From Lachnospiraceae bacterium (GTDB lineage Bacteria > Bacillota > Clostridia > Lachnospirales > Lachnospiraceae), in the NCBI GenBank assembly GCA_004558185.1, contig SFDP01000028.1, positions 1 through 33,534 on the forward strand: DNA of 33,534 nt. The letters are read 5' to 3'. Shown here piece by piece: positions 1-8,571 of this stretch (position 1 is its first letter; each line of letters opens with the position of its first letter). The notes below the pieces were generated by a model. The model was not told where the DNA came from. It was given only the letters and a program-made list of their open reading frames with translations, and searched no databases. The position numbers and the translations under genes were made by a program.

Positions 1-203
1 CGCCAAAATATGAGCTTAAAAGTGGGGCGTAAGCACCACGATATGCGAATATTTTGCAGGATTGTGGGAGTACGAAGTACGTAACAATCCGTAGGTATCT
101 GAATTAGGCAGACCGATATCTCAGCCTACCACCGTTCATTATACATAGACTTGCATAATCTTGCAAGAAAAAATGTATAAAGTATTAGCAGATATGGTCA
201 CAT
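1..203. other. Non-coding stretch with three nested inverted repeats
   Basis: No convincing gene lies in positions 1-350. Three local inverted repeats are visible. GTGG at 22-25 pairs with CCAC at 36-39. GGATTG at 59-64 pairs with CAATCC at 85-90 and encloses GTAC-gaa-GTAC (70-80). GTAGG at 91-95 pairs with CCTAC at 125-129. A further palindrome, CTTGCA-N6-TGCAAG, sits at 150-167. The first hairpin is followed after four bases by TGCGAAT (44-50), the same order as a hairpin plus TGCGAAT near 29827-29851. This may be a dispersed repeat or the 3' region of a transcript entering from outside the window. Confidence 0.4.
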
Positions 204-232
204 TTGCAGTTCCAAGAACTTTGTGATAAAAT
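204..232 (+). promoter_or_regulatory. Putative promoter of the diguanylate cyclase gene
   Basis: TTGCAG (204-209), a 17-bp spacer and TAAAAT (227-232). It matches sigma-A spacing but is imperfect in both hexamers. It lies about 120 bp before the upstream ATG at 351. Confidence 0.4.
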
Positions 233-439
233 GGGATTGATTTGTTAAGAAGAAGACAATACAGCTATAGAGCAAATGCAGCCAATAGAAGACTGAAAGA
301 GAAGACTTTCAAGGGAGAAAAGCAATTAATATTGAGGATAAAGGAATAGAATGAATGAAGGAAGAGGAACGAAAGAAGAGAAAGAAACAAAGGATGAACA
401 TTTGTTCCCTGGGGGGGAGAGAGCATTAAATCAGGAAAA

Positions 440-2368
440 GTGATCGGTCAGGTGATGCTGAGTATTGTATTGGTCATCATAGCTGCCGTAGTTATAGGCA
501 GTCAATATTATATTACCAGAGTCCGGAAATCCGAGCTGTATAAGATGATAACCCCTTACCAAAGGAAGGAAGCTGAGTGGAGCAGCTTGCGGGAAACAGT
601 CTTTAAGAAAAATTCTGCTGAAGAAATTTTTTTGTTGGGAATGGATGCTCTGGCAGATGGAGATGTCCAGAAAGCAAAGGAACTTTTTACAGAGGCATTG
701 TCAGTGCGGGGGAAGGATCCGGCGCTTCCTGCCTATCTCTATTTTTATCTTAATGAATGCAGTTATGCCCTGGAGGGAGTAGGGGATGTCAAACTTATTG
801 CTCAGACACTGGATGCTGCAGAAAAATACAAGCCGCATACTAAAAACGGCTATATGCTGAAGAGAATGCTTACAACCATAGCCTTTAATGATCAGGCAGA
901 GCAGAGTGCAAGAGAATTTATTGAGGATTATCTAAAGGACAGAAACAGACTGGAGCTGAGTACCTGGGTAAGGCTGAAGAACGGGCTGGGTATGCTGGAA
1001 TATTCAGAGGAAAAATATGCGAGAAGCATACGTGATTTTTATGATGTCCAGATCGTGTTGGAAAATAAAAAACGGGATCAGGACATGGAAGGTGAATTGG
1101 CCTATGCCAAAGAATATATAGCTAATATCTACTATCTGTTTGAAGATTATGAAAATGCCATACGGCTGTATCAGGAGAGTATTCAAAGTGTAGAGAAGGA
1201 ATCCATCTACCGTTTTACTTCTTATTCCAATATCAGTACGGCAAGTCTGCGAATGGGGGATATAGAAAATGCCAAAAATATCGTTCGAGATATGGAAAGT
1301 CTGCTTCAGGAGATGAGTGGAAGCACCAGGCAGGAAGCAGAAGCCTGTATAAATGATACACTTGCACTTATTGCAATGAAAGAAGGGAACTATGGGGAGG
1401 CCAAAAAATGGATTGCCCTTGCAGAAGCAGGGTATGAAACATTGGAAGAAGAAACGATTTTTACCGGAGGGAAATATTTTGTCCGCCTGACTAAATGTGA
1501 GTATATGATTCATGAAGGAGAACTGGAGGAGGCCGGACTGCTGTTAGAGAATATGCTCTCAGATGAACAGGCGATGCAGTATGGTCTGGAAAAAGAAATC
1601 TATGAGCTGCTTCTTCAAATCTATCAGAAGGAAGGAGATCAGGAGAAGGAGATCGAGGCTTATAACCTTTTGCTGAAAATGGACAATGAACAGGAAAGAG
1701 TAATCAGAACAGGATACCTTGAGTTTGCAATGAGCTATCGGGATGTTCAGCGCCGGGAGATGGAAAACCAGAAGCTGAGAAAGGCCAATATGGTGGTGTT
1801 ATATGCCGGGGGCATTTTCCTGATTGCCATTATTCTGCTGGTATGGGTAGTTCGTATGATGAATCGAAGAAATATCATCGACCATCTTACGGGAGTATAT
1901 AATCGAAGAAAGCTGGAACAGCTTTTTAGCAGATATGAACGCTTTGGTACACCGGGGAAATTTGGTGTGATCATGCTGGATATTGATTTTTTTAAACGCT
2001 ACAATGACACCTATGGTCATACGGCAGGAGACAGGGCGCTGAAGGAGGTGGCGAAGGTGTTGACTTCTTCTGTGCGTAACTGTGATTTGGTTGTCCGTTA
2101 CGGTGGCGAGGAGTTTATGATTGTGCTGAACGGGCTGGATGCGGAAACGGCAAAAAACATTTGCCAGCGAATCAAGGTAAGGATGGAAAAACGTGCTGTC
2201 CCACATTCTACATCGGAGGTATCAGAATACATTACCCTGAGTATGGGCTTATGCTATCAGGAAAAAGCGAGGACAAACTCTTTGCAGCAGCTAATTGAGT
2301 ATGCAGATGCGTGTCTTTACCAGTCCAAAGAAAAAGGAAGAAATACTTATACAGCAGCAGAAAAGTAG
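440..2368 (+). CDS. Membrane TPR-GGDEF diguanylate cyclase
   Basis: Predicted to make cyclic di-GMP from two GTP. The 642 residues hold a first membrane helix (about 5-23), a long helical tetratricopeptide-like sensor region (about 60-440), a second membrane helix (about 453-475) and a GGDEF domain (about 482-640). The sensor is therefore probably outside the cell and the catalytic domain inside. The active-site signature is GGEEF at 555-559. RNCD at 546-549 fits the RxxD product-inhibition site five residues before it. The start given is a GTG with a poor ribosome site. A better ATG at 351, preceded by AAGGA, opens a frame that stops at 441-443. One extra G in the seven-G tract at 411-417 would join that frame to this one and add a charged cytoplasmic N-terminus. 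The true start is therefore uncertain, but the domain assignment is secure. Confidence 0.9.
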   Translation: MIGQVMLSIVLVIIAAVVIGSQYYITRVRKSELYKMITPYQRKEAEWSSLRETVFKKNSAEEIFLLGMDALADGDVQKAKELFTEALSVRGKDPALPAYLYFYLNECSYALEGVGDVKLIAQTLDAAEKYKPHTKNGYMLKRMLTTIAFNDQAEQSAREFIEDYLKDRNRLELSTWVRLKNGLGMLEYSEEKYARSIRDFYDVQIVLENKKRDQDMEGELAYAKEYIANIYYLFEDYENAIRLYQESIQSVEKESIYRFTSYSNISTASLRMGDIENAKNIVRDMESLLQEMSGSTRQEAEACINDTLALIAMKEGNYGEAKKWIALAEAGYETLEEETIFTGGKYFVRLTKCEYMIHEGELEEAGLLLENMLSDEQAMQYGLEKEIYELLLQIYQKEGDQEKEIEAYNLLLKMDNEQERVIRTGYLEFAMSYRDVQRREMENQKLRKANMVVLYAGGIFLIAIILLVWVVRMMNRRNIIDHLTGVYNRRKLEQLFSRYERFGTPGKFGVIMLDIDFFKRYNDTYGHTAGDRALKEVAKVLTSSVRNCDLVVRYGGEEFMIVLNGLDAETAKNICQRIKVRMEKRAVPHSTSEVSEYITLSMGLCYQEKARTNSLQQLIEYADACLYQSKEKGRNTYTAAEK

Positions 2369-2382
2369 AAAGAGGAGAGAAG

Positions 2383-2418
2383 AAAAGAGCGATTGCACAT
2401 TCGTGCAGCCGCTCTTTT
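2383..2418. terminator. Bidirectional terminator between the cyclase gene and carB
   Basis: AAAAGAGCG (2383-2391) pairs with CGCTCTTTT (2410-2418). Inside it GCAC-attc-GTGC extends the stem. The A/T ends give a U-tract on both strands, suiting the convergent genes on either side. Confidence 0.85.
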
Positions 2419-2422
2419 GTAT

Positions 2423-5400
2423 TTATTTATCCTTAATCTGTGTATGCAGCTCTTGCAGGGAACGAAGAGGACTGTTTCCATGGGCTTTCATATAACGCAG
2501 CCCATCTGCTGTTGCCCTTGCCGCAGCCATAGTGGTCATATAAGGGATTTTGGCTTTGATGGCAGCCTTTCTTAAATAACTGTCATCGTTGATGCTTTCC
2601 TTACCGGCAGGAGTGTTCACGATGAAGTCCACCTCCCGATTATTAATAATGTCAAGAATACAAGGGCGGCCTTCATACAGCTTCTTCACCTTTTGGGCAG
2701 GTATACCGGCCTGATTGATCACATCGCAGGTAGTACCTGTAGCAATGATGGTAAAGCCTACCTCGTAGAAGGCTTTGGCAATCTCTGCGACCTCCTTTTT
2801 GTCCCGGTTATTCACAGAGAAAAGCACGGTCCCGCCCATGGGCAGCTTGGATTGGGTTGCTTCCTGAGCCTTATAAAATGCTTCGCCATAGGAATCGGAA
2901 AGTCCTAAAACCTCTCCGGTGGAACGCATTTCCGGCCCCAGAACAGGGTCTACCTCCTGGAACATATTGAAAGGGAATACAGCCTCCTTTACTCCATAAT
3001 AGGGAATATCCAGCTCCTTAAGGGCAGGAACGGGGGAGGGTTTGCCGGTAAGCTCAGAAGTAATAATCTCCGTTGCCAGAGGTACCATGCGGATGTTGCA
3101 TACCTTGGAAACCAAGGGCACCGTACGGGAAGCACGGGGGTTTGCTTCCAGAACATATACCACTCCATCTTCAATGGCGTACTGCATATTCATCAGACCC
3201 TTTACGTGCATTTCCTCTGCAATACGCTTGGTGTACTCCTTAATGGTTGCTACGTTTTCCGCAGATATATGGACACTGGGGAGGATACAGGCAGAATCCC
3301 CGGAGTGCACACCGGCCAGTTCAATATGCTCCATTACCGCAGGAACGAAGGCATGGGTTCCATCACTGATAGCATCTGCTTCACACTCCATGGCATGATT
3401 CAGGAATCGGTCGATCAGAATAGGCCGATCCGGGGTCACACCTACCGCAGCCAACATATAGCCTTTCATGCTCTCGTCATCATAAACCACTTCCATGCCT
3501 CGGCCGCCTAATACATAGGAGGGACGAACCATTACCGGATAACCTATCTTGGCTGCAATAGACAGGGCTTCTTCAACAGTGGTGGCCATGCCGGATTCCG
3601 GCATGGGAATATTCAGCTTTTCCATCATGGCTCTAAACTGATCTCTGTCCTCGGCCAAATCGATAACGGAAGGAGGAGTTCCCAGAATCCTCACACCGTT
3701 TGCTTCCAACTGGGCAGCCAGATTCAGAGGAGTCTGCCCGCCAAACTGGGCAATGACACCCAGGGGCTGCTCTTTATGGTAAATGCTCAACACATCTTCA
3801 AGGGTAAGGGGTTCAAAATACAATTTATCCGAGGTATCGTAGTCAGTAGACACGGTTTCCGGATTACAGTTTACAATAATGGTCTCAAAGCCTAATTTTT
3901 TCAGAGCAAGAGAAGCGTGTACACAGCAATAATCAAACTCGATTCCCTGGCCAATACGGTTAGGACCGCCGCCTAAAATCATGATTTTGGGCTTGTCCGT
4001 ATTTACCGGATTCTTGTCCGGTGCGTTATAAGTAGAGTAGTAGTAGGCGCTGTTTTCGGTACCGCTTACATGAACGCCTTCCCAGGCCTCGGTCAATCCC
4101 AGAGCAATACGTTTATTGCGGATATCCTCCTCGGGAAGCTCCAGAAGCTGACTTAAATATTTGTCGGAAAAACCATTCTTTTTAGCAGAAATTAAAGCTT
4201 CATCAGAGGGCAGACAGCCTTTTGTCTTTAGGAGAGCCTCCTCTTCCTCCACCAGCTCTCTCATCTGTTCAATGAAATAGGGCTTTACCTTCGTAATTTC
4301 ATATAATTCATCGGTGGAGGCACCCTTCCGAAGAGCCTCGTACATGATAAAATGCCGCTCGCTGGAAGCGCTTCCCAGCATTTTACAAAGCTGCTCTTTT
4401 GTGAGTGTATCAAAATTCTTGGCGTGTCCCAGGCCATACCGGCCGGTTTCCAGACTGCGAATAGCTTTCTGGAAGGCTTCTTTATAGGTCTTACCTATAC
4501 TCATAACCTCACCCACAGCACGCATCTGGGTTCCCAGCTTATCCTCTACACCCTTAAACTTTTCGAAGGCCCAGCGGGCAAATTTAATTACCACATAGTC
4601 TCCATCGGGGACATATTGATCTAAGGTGCCATATTTACCACAGGGAATGTCCTTTAGGGTAAGGCCTGCGGCCAGCATAGCGGATACCAGAGCGATTGGA
4701 AAACCGGTAGCCTTACTTGCCAAAGCGGATGAACGGGAGGTTCGGGGATTGATTTCGATAACGATGATTCGGTCTGTTATGGGGTCATGAGCGAACTGAA
4801 CATTGGTTCCGCCGATTACCTGTACCGACTCTACGATTTTATATGCCTGCTCCTGCAAGCGCTTCTGACAGTCTTCAGAAATGGTCAGCATGGGGGCACT
4901 GCAGAAGGAATCGCCGGTATGGACTCCCAGGGGATCGATGTTTTCGATAAAGCAGACGGTAATCATATTACCTTCCCCATCACGTACTACTTCCAGCTCC
5001 AGCTCTTCCCAGCCCAGAATAGATTCTTCAACTAAAACCTGTCCCACCAGACTGGCCTGAAGGCCTCTGGAAATGACGGTCTTTAATTCTTCTTTATTAT
5101 AAACCAGTCCGCCGCCGGCGCCACCCATGGTATAAGCAGGACGAAGCACTACGGGATATCCCAGCTTTTCGGCGATAGCCAGGCCCTCATCCACACTATA
5201 GGCTACCTCACTGCGAGCCATCTCAATACCAAGCTTATCCATGGCTGCCTTGAACTCTATGCGGTCTTCACCACGCTCAATCGCATCTACCTGGACACCG
5301 ATAACCTTTACCTGATACTTGTCCAGAATACCGGCCTTATGCAGCTCGGCACACAGGTTAAGCCCGGATTGGCCTCCCAGATTGGGGAGCAGGGCATCAG

Positions 5401-5647
5401 GCCTTTCCTTCTGGATAATATGTTCTAGCCGCTCTACGTTCAAGGGCTCGATATAGGTTATATCTGCTGTTTCCGGGTCGGTCATAATGGTGGCGGGATT
5501 GGAGTTCACCAGTACGATTTCGTAACCCAGCTTACGAAGTGCCTTACAGGCCTGAGTACCTGAGTAATCGAACTCACACGCCTGGCCAATAATGATTGGA
5601 CCGGAGCCAATAATGAGTATTTTATGAATATCGGATCGTTTTGGCAT
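2423..5647 (-). CDS. carB: Carbamoyl-phosphate synthase large subunit
   Basis: It forms carbamoyl phosphate from bicarbonate, ATP and ammonia delivered by the small subunit CarA, feeding pyrimidine and arginine synthesis. The 1074-residue protein has the full duplicated architecture: two ATP-grasp halves, each with GGA/GGR-type nucleotide loops and a conserved E-NPR segment (EINPRTSRSSAL and EANPRASRTVPL), followed by a C-terminal allosteric MGS-like domain. Length is normal for the family and nothing is broken. The start is ATG at 5647 preceded by AGGAGG. No carA lies next to it: upstream is a divergent sugar nucleotidyltransferase gene and downstream a terminator, so it is transcribed alone here. 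Its leader of about 160 nt can fold strongly and carries an ARG-box-like site, so it may be regulated by arginine or by attenuation. Confidence 0.97.
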   Translation of the reverse strand: MPKRSDIHKILIIGSGPIIIGQACEFDYSGTQACKALRKLGYEIVLVNSNPATIMTDPETADITYIEPLNVERLEHIIQKERPDALLPNLGGQSGLNLCAELHKAGILDKYQVKVIGVQVDAIERGEDRIEFKAAMDKLGIEMARSEVAYSVDEGLAIAEKLGYPVVLRPAYTMGGAGGGLVYNKEELKTVISRGLQASLVGQVLVEESILGWEELELEVVRDGEGNMITVCFIENIDPLGVHTGDSFCSAPMLTISEDCQKRLQEQAYKIVESVQVIGGTNVQFAHDPITDRIIVIEINPRTSRSSALASKATGFPIALVSAMLAAGLTLKDIPCGKYGTLDQYVPDGDYVVIKFARWAFEKFKGVEDKLGTQMRAVGEVMSIGKTYKEAFQKAIRSLETGRYGLGHAKNFDTLTKEQLCKMLGSASSERHFIMYEALRKGASTDELYEITKVKPYFIEQMRELVEEEEALLKTKGCLPSDEALISAKKNGFSDKYLSQLLELPEEDIRNKRIALGLTEAWEGVHVSGTENSAYYYSTYNAPDKNPVNTDKPKIMILGGGPNRIGQGIEFDYCCVHASLALKKLGFETIIVNCNPETVSTDYDTSDKLYFEPLTLEDVLSIYHKEQPLGVIAQFGGQTPLNLAAQLEANGVRILGTPPSVIDLAEDRDQFRAMMEKLNIPMPESGMATTVEEALSIAAKIGYPVMVRPSYVLGGRGMEVVYDDESMKGYMLAAVGVTPDRPILIDRFLNHAMECEADAISDGTHAFVPAVMEHIELAGVHSGDSACILPSVHISAENVATIKEYTKRIAEEMHVKGLMNMQYAIEDGVVYVLEANPRASRTVPLVSKVCNIRMVPLATEIITSELTGKPSPVPALKELDIPYYGVKEAVFPFNMFQEVDPVLGPEMRSTGEVLGLSDSYGEAFYKAQEATQSKLPMGGTVLFSVNNRDKKEVAEIAKAFYEVGFTIIATGTTCDVINQAGIPAQKVKKLYEGRPCILDIINNREVDFIVNTPAGKESINDDSYLRKAAIKAKIPYMTTMAAARATADGLRYMKAHGNSPLRSLQELHTQIKDK

Positions 5648-5670
5648 TGAATTGTCCTCCTTTTTTCTTC

Positions 5671-5688
5671 CTTACATAACTATTCATT
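5671..5688 (-). promoter_or_regulatory. ARG-box-like sequence upstream of carB
   Basis: Read on the minus strand, the site is AATGAATAGTTATGTAAG. It matches most positions of the ArgR consensus (WNTGAATWWWWATTCANW), failing at four. It sits 24-41 bases before the carB start codon. ArgR control of carbamoyl phosphate genes is known in other bacteria. That it applies here is inference. Confidence 0.3.
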
Positions 5689-5704
5689 ATCCTCATAGTT
5701 ACGT

Positions 5705-5746
5705 GCACAAATACATACAAAATCATTGATGGTGATGTACCTGTGC
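5705..5746 (-). promoter_or_regulatory. Long hairpin in the carB leader
   Basis: In the carB transcript, the minus strand of 5735-5746 (GCACAGGTACAT) can pair over 12 positions, two of them G-U, with the minus strand of 5705-5716 (ATGTATTTGTGC). The loop is 18 nt. A second hairpin (CAGCAG/CTGCTG, 5772-5796) lies nearer the promoter. I do not recognise a known riboswitch or a PyrR-binding motif. No U-tract follows, so it is not an obvious terminator. Confidence 0.5.
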
Positions 5747-5814
5747 CTGCTAAATGTGTGCTCTTTCGCGGCAGCAGCAAATGCGTATGCCTGCTGAGCA
5801 GTCGCTTCTTTACT

Positions 5815-5842
5815 ATTATATAGAAAAAGCCAAAAAGCACAA
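5815..5842 (-). promoter_or_regulatory. Putative carB promoter
   Basis: On the minus strand: TTGTGC (5842-5837), a 16-bp spacer and a perfect TATAAT (5820-5815). It implies a leader of roughly 160 nt before carB. Confidence 0.5.
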
Positions 5843-5929
5843 GCAAAAAATAAAACAAAAGCGAAAAATCTTTCTTTTGGAAGGGAGGTTTTAGTTTTAC
5901 AGAAATAAGAAGAAATATGCGGGGGAGTA

Positions 5930-5958
5930 TTGGAAAGGCTGCAAAAAAATAGTATACT
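5930..5958 (+). promoter_or_regulatory. Promoter of the nucleotidyltransferase-galE unit
   Basis: TTGGAA (5930-5935), a 17-bp spacer and TATACT (5953-5958), divergent from the carB promoter. The predicted start is about 80 nt before the first gene. Confidence 0.6.
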
Positions 5959-6047
5959 ATAACAATAGAGAGAAAGATTCAGATAAAGGCCGGAGGGAGA
6001 GGGTACAGGTTGCCAAAGTGCCAGCCGGCTCGGAAATGGAGGAGAAA

Positions 6048-6971
6048 ATGGGAAAGCCTACTTTAGTAATTTTGGCAGCAGGAATGGGAAGCCGCTATGG
6101 TGGCTTAAAGCAGATTGACCCTATTGATGAAAGTGGACATAAGATTATCGATTTTTCGATTTATGATGCCATGAATGCCGGCTTTGGGAAGGTGGTATTC
6201 ATCATAAAAAAGGAGCATGAAGCGGATTTTCGTGCCTGCATCGGGGATGCGGTAAGTAAGCATATAGAGGTGGAATATGTGTTTCAGGATATGGAAGACG
6301 TACCTGAATGGTTTACAATTCCCCAGGGAAGAGTGAAGCCATGGGGGACTACTCATGCCCTGATGTGCTGCAAAAATGTGGTAAAGGAGCCCTTTGCTGT
6401 AATAAATGCAGATGATTATTACGGCAAAAGCGCCTATACTACCCTGGTAGATTTTTTGACCACCCATGAAGAGAAAAAGGACTTACCCGGTTATGCCATG
6501 GTGGGCTATGAACTTAAGAATACATTGACGGATAAGGGCAGTGTGGCCAGAGGTCTGTGCGTTACCGATGGAGCCGGCTATTTGACGGAAATCGTAGAAC
6601 GTACCAAAATCATTAAAACGGAAACCGGAGCAGCCTATACGGAGGATGATGGAGAAACCTGGACACCGGTATCCGTGGATACTCTGGTTTCCATGAATAT
6701 GTGGGCATTTTATCCCAGCATTTTCACACAGCTGGAAGCAGCACTGGAAGATTTTTTTGCCAGTCAGGTAGAAGACAATCCCATGAAAGCAGAATGCTTG
6801 ATTCCCACAGAGGTAGGAAGACTTCTGGAAAATAAGAAGGCTGCTGTGCAGGTGCTTTCTTCCCGGGATAAGTGGTTTGGCGTCACCTATCAGGAGGACA
6901 AGCCCTATGTGAAGCAGTCCATTCAGGAGCTAAAGAAGCAGGGAGTATATCCTCATAAGTTGTGGGAATAA
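6048..6971 (+). CDS. Sugar-phosphate nucleotidyltransferase family protein
   Basis: Predicted to transfer a nucleotide onto a sugar phosphate to make an NDP-sugar; the substrate cannot be read from the sequence. The N-terminus has the nucleotide-binding signature LAAGMGSRYGGLKQ (residues 9-22). INADDYYG follows, with metal-binding type aspartates at 122-123. The whole chain is one NTP-transferase fold of 307 residues. I chose ATG 6048 because GGAGGAG (6038-6044) lies just before it and the family motif then falls at the usual distance from the N-terminus. In-frame starts at 6018 and 6036 have no good ribosome site. The gene is followed after 82 bp by galE with no terminator between, so the two probably share a transcript and act in nucleotide-sugar supply for surface polysaccharide. 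Confidence 0.85.
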   Translation: MGKPTLVILAAGMGSRYGGLKQIDPIDESGHKIIDFSIYDAMNAGFGKVVFIIKKEHEADFRACIGDAVSKHIEVEYVFQDMEDVPEWFTIPQGRVKPWGTTHALMCCKNVVKEPFAVINADDYYGKSAYTTLVDFLTTHEEKKDLPGYAMVGYELKNTLTDKGSVARGLCVTDGAGYLTEIVERTKIIKTETGAAYTEDDGETWTPVSVDTLVSMNMWAFYPSIFTQLEAALEDFFASQVEDNPMKAECLIPTEVGRLLENKKAAVQVLSSRDKWFGVTYQEDKPYVKQSIQELKKQGVYPHKLWE

Positions 6972-7053
6972 ATCAGGAATAGACAGAATGGATGGGCAAT
7001 AGGATAATCAGGAAGCAAAGCTGCCGCAGCAGTAGAAATGAATGGAGGTAAGT

Positions 7054-8070
7054 ATGGCAATTTTAGTAACAGGAGGAGCCGGATATATCGGCAGTCACAC
7101 AGTGGTGGAATTACAGCAGGCAGGCTACGAAGTGGTGGTTCTGGATAATTTATGTAATTCCAGCAGAAAGGCGTTAGAGAGAGTTGAACTGATTACAGGC
7201 AAAAAGGTACCCTTTTATCAGGCAGACATTCTGGACAGAGAGGCTTTGGAGGAAATATTTACCAAAGAAAAAATAGATTCCTGCATTCATTTTGCAGGTC
7301 TTAAGGCGGTAGGAGAATCTGTAGCCAAGCCGTGGGAATACTATGAAAATAATATTGCAGGTACCCTGACGCTGGTGGATGTAATGAGAAGGCATGGTTG
7401 TAAAAACATTATTTTTTCTTCTTCTGCAACCGTATATGGTGATCCGGCTTTCATTCCTATTACCGAGGAATGTCCCAAGGGGGTCTGCACCAATCCCTAT
7501 GGTTGGACAAAATCTATGCTGGAGCAGATACTGACAGATATCCAGAAGGCGGATCCGGAATGGAATGTGGTAATTCTGCGGTACTTCAACCCTATTGGGG
7601 CTCATAAAAGCGGCACCATGGGTGAGAATCCCAACGGCATTCCCAATAACCTGATGCCTTACGTTACGCAGGTGGCAGTAGGTAAGCTGAAAGAGCTGGG
7701 GGTATTTGGAGATGATTATGACACACCTGACGGAACTGGAGTAAGGGATTATATCCATGTGGTGGATCTGGCTAAGGGTCATGTGAAGGCACTGAAAAAA
7801 ATTGAGGAAAAAGCAGGACTTAATATTTATAATCTGGGAACCGGTGTGGGCTACAGTGTATTGGATATTGTGAAAAATTTTGAGGAGGCCAATGGAGTAA
7901 AGGTGCCCTATGTAATCAAAGAACGACGGCCGGGAGATATTGCTGCCTGTTATGCCGATGCAGGCAAAGCAAAACGAGAGCTGGGCTGGGAGGCAGAAAA
8001 TGGTATCCGACAGATGTGTGAGGATTCCTGGAGATGGCAGAGTAATAATCCCAATGGCTACGAGGATTAA
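7054..8070 (+). CDS. galE: UDP-glucose 4-epimerase
   Basis: It interconverts UDP-glucose and UDP-galactose using bound NAD (Leloir pathway and supply of galactose units for the envelope). The Rossmann NAD loop GGAGYIGSH is at residues 7-15. The catalytic triad of extended short-chain dehydrogenases is present: Ser124 in SSSATVYG, and Tyr149 and Lys153 in YGWTK, the same numbers as in E. coli GalE. At 338 residues the length is canonical. ATG 7054 is preferred over ATG 7042 because GGAGG (7044-7048) overlaps the earlier ATG and is correctly spaced for the later one. It is probably co-transcribed with the nucleotidyltransferase gene upstream and ends at a hairpin shared with the convergent neighbour. 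Confidence 0.96.
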   Translation: MAILVTGGAGYIGSHTVVELQQAGYEVVVLDNLCNSSRKALERVELITGKKVPFYQADILDREALEEIFTKEKIDSCIHFAGLKAVGESVAKPWEYYENNIAGTLTLVDVMRRHGCKNIIFSSSATVYGDPAFIPITEECPKGVCTNPYGWTKSMLEQILTDIQKADPEWNVVILRYFNPIGAHKSGTMGENPNGIPNNLMPYVTQVAVGKLKELGVFGDDYDTPDGTGVRDYIHVVDLAKGHVKALKKIEEKAGLNIYNLGTGVGYSVLDIVKNFEEANGVKVPYVIKERRPGDIAACYADAGKAKRELGWEAENGIRQMCEDSWRWQSNNPNGYED

Positions 8071-8073
8071 AGC

Positions 8074-8108
8074 AGGAGGACTGAGGAAAGTATCCCCTTA
8101 GTCCTCCT
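8074..8108. terminator. Palindrome at the convergent 3' ends of galE and the 8098-8361 gene
   Basis: AGGAGGACTGAGG (8074-8086) pairs with CCTTAGTCCTCCT (8096-8108), 13 bp with one G-U pair and a 9-nt loop. The right arm contains the last codons and the stop of the minus-strand gene. The U-tract is poor on both strands, so its efficiency as an intrinsic terminator is uncertain. Confidence 0.6.
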
Positions 8109-8361
8109 CTATTACGTGGATCTCCAGATAATCAAAGTCTACCTCATCCATAAAGGCATCGCCAGTGAACCGGGCTCTGGCATACCGTTTAAAGTCCTTG
8201 ATCGCAGATTCCAGCCATATGGGCTGAGACAGGTTGAAGATATAACAGCATTCCTCCAGGGCATGAAATACCTTGTGAGTACGACTGTCGGCAGAAGTGT
8301 CCTCAATAGTAGTATCCATTAATAAGTGATTATCTTTAAAAACCTTGAACCAGATACGCAT
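8098..8361 (-). CDS. Conserved small protein of unknown function
   Basis: The 87 residues are acidic at the end (YLEIHVIEED) and have no signal peptide or membrane helix. The pattern MRIWFKVFKDN, THKVFHALEECCYIFNL, PIWLESAIKDFKR and FDYLEIHVIEED resembles a family I associate with Clostridia that has no known function. I cannot name a domain. The start at 8361 is supported by GGAGG five bases upstream; an in-frame ATG at 8385 lacks a ribosome site. It stands alone, convergent with galE and divergent from relQ. Confidence 0.8.
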   Translation of the reverse strand: MRIWFKVFKDNHLLMDTTIEDTSADSRTHKVFHALEECCYIFNLSQPIWLESAIKDFKRYARARFTGDAFMDEVDFDYLEIHVIEED

Positions 8362-8423
8362 AGGTCCTCCCTGTTTGTTGATCATGAATCAATTGCCTGA
8401 AAGCAGGTCAAATGCTTTGCCTC

Positions 8424-8452
8424 AGTATACCAGATAGAGAAGGATTCATAAA
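8424..8452 (-). promoter_or_regulatory. Putative promoter of the 8098-8361 gene
   Basis: Minus strand: TTTATG (8452-8447), a 17-bp spacer and TATACT (8429-8424). The -10 is good and the -35 weak. Confidence 0.4.
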
Positions 8453-8571
8453 GCTAAAAGTTTTATTAAATATTAGAAAAAAGTAACAAATTGGCTTGTG
8501 ATTATGATAAAATTTTAGTGAGAATGATTAGAAAAGCTCGTATTAATGCCAATTAAGGCGGAAGGGGAGAA

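Noticed and set aside
7174..7782. Minus-strand open frame of 202 codons antisense to galE
   Set aside because: Shadow of galE. It has no recognisable domain, and galE with correct catalytic residues explains the DNA.
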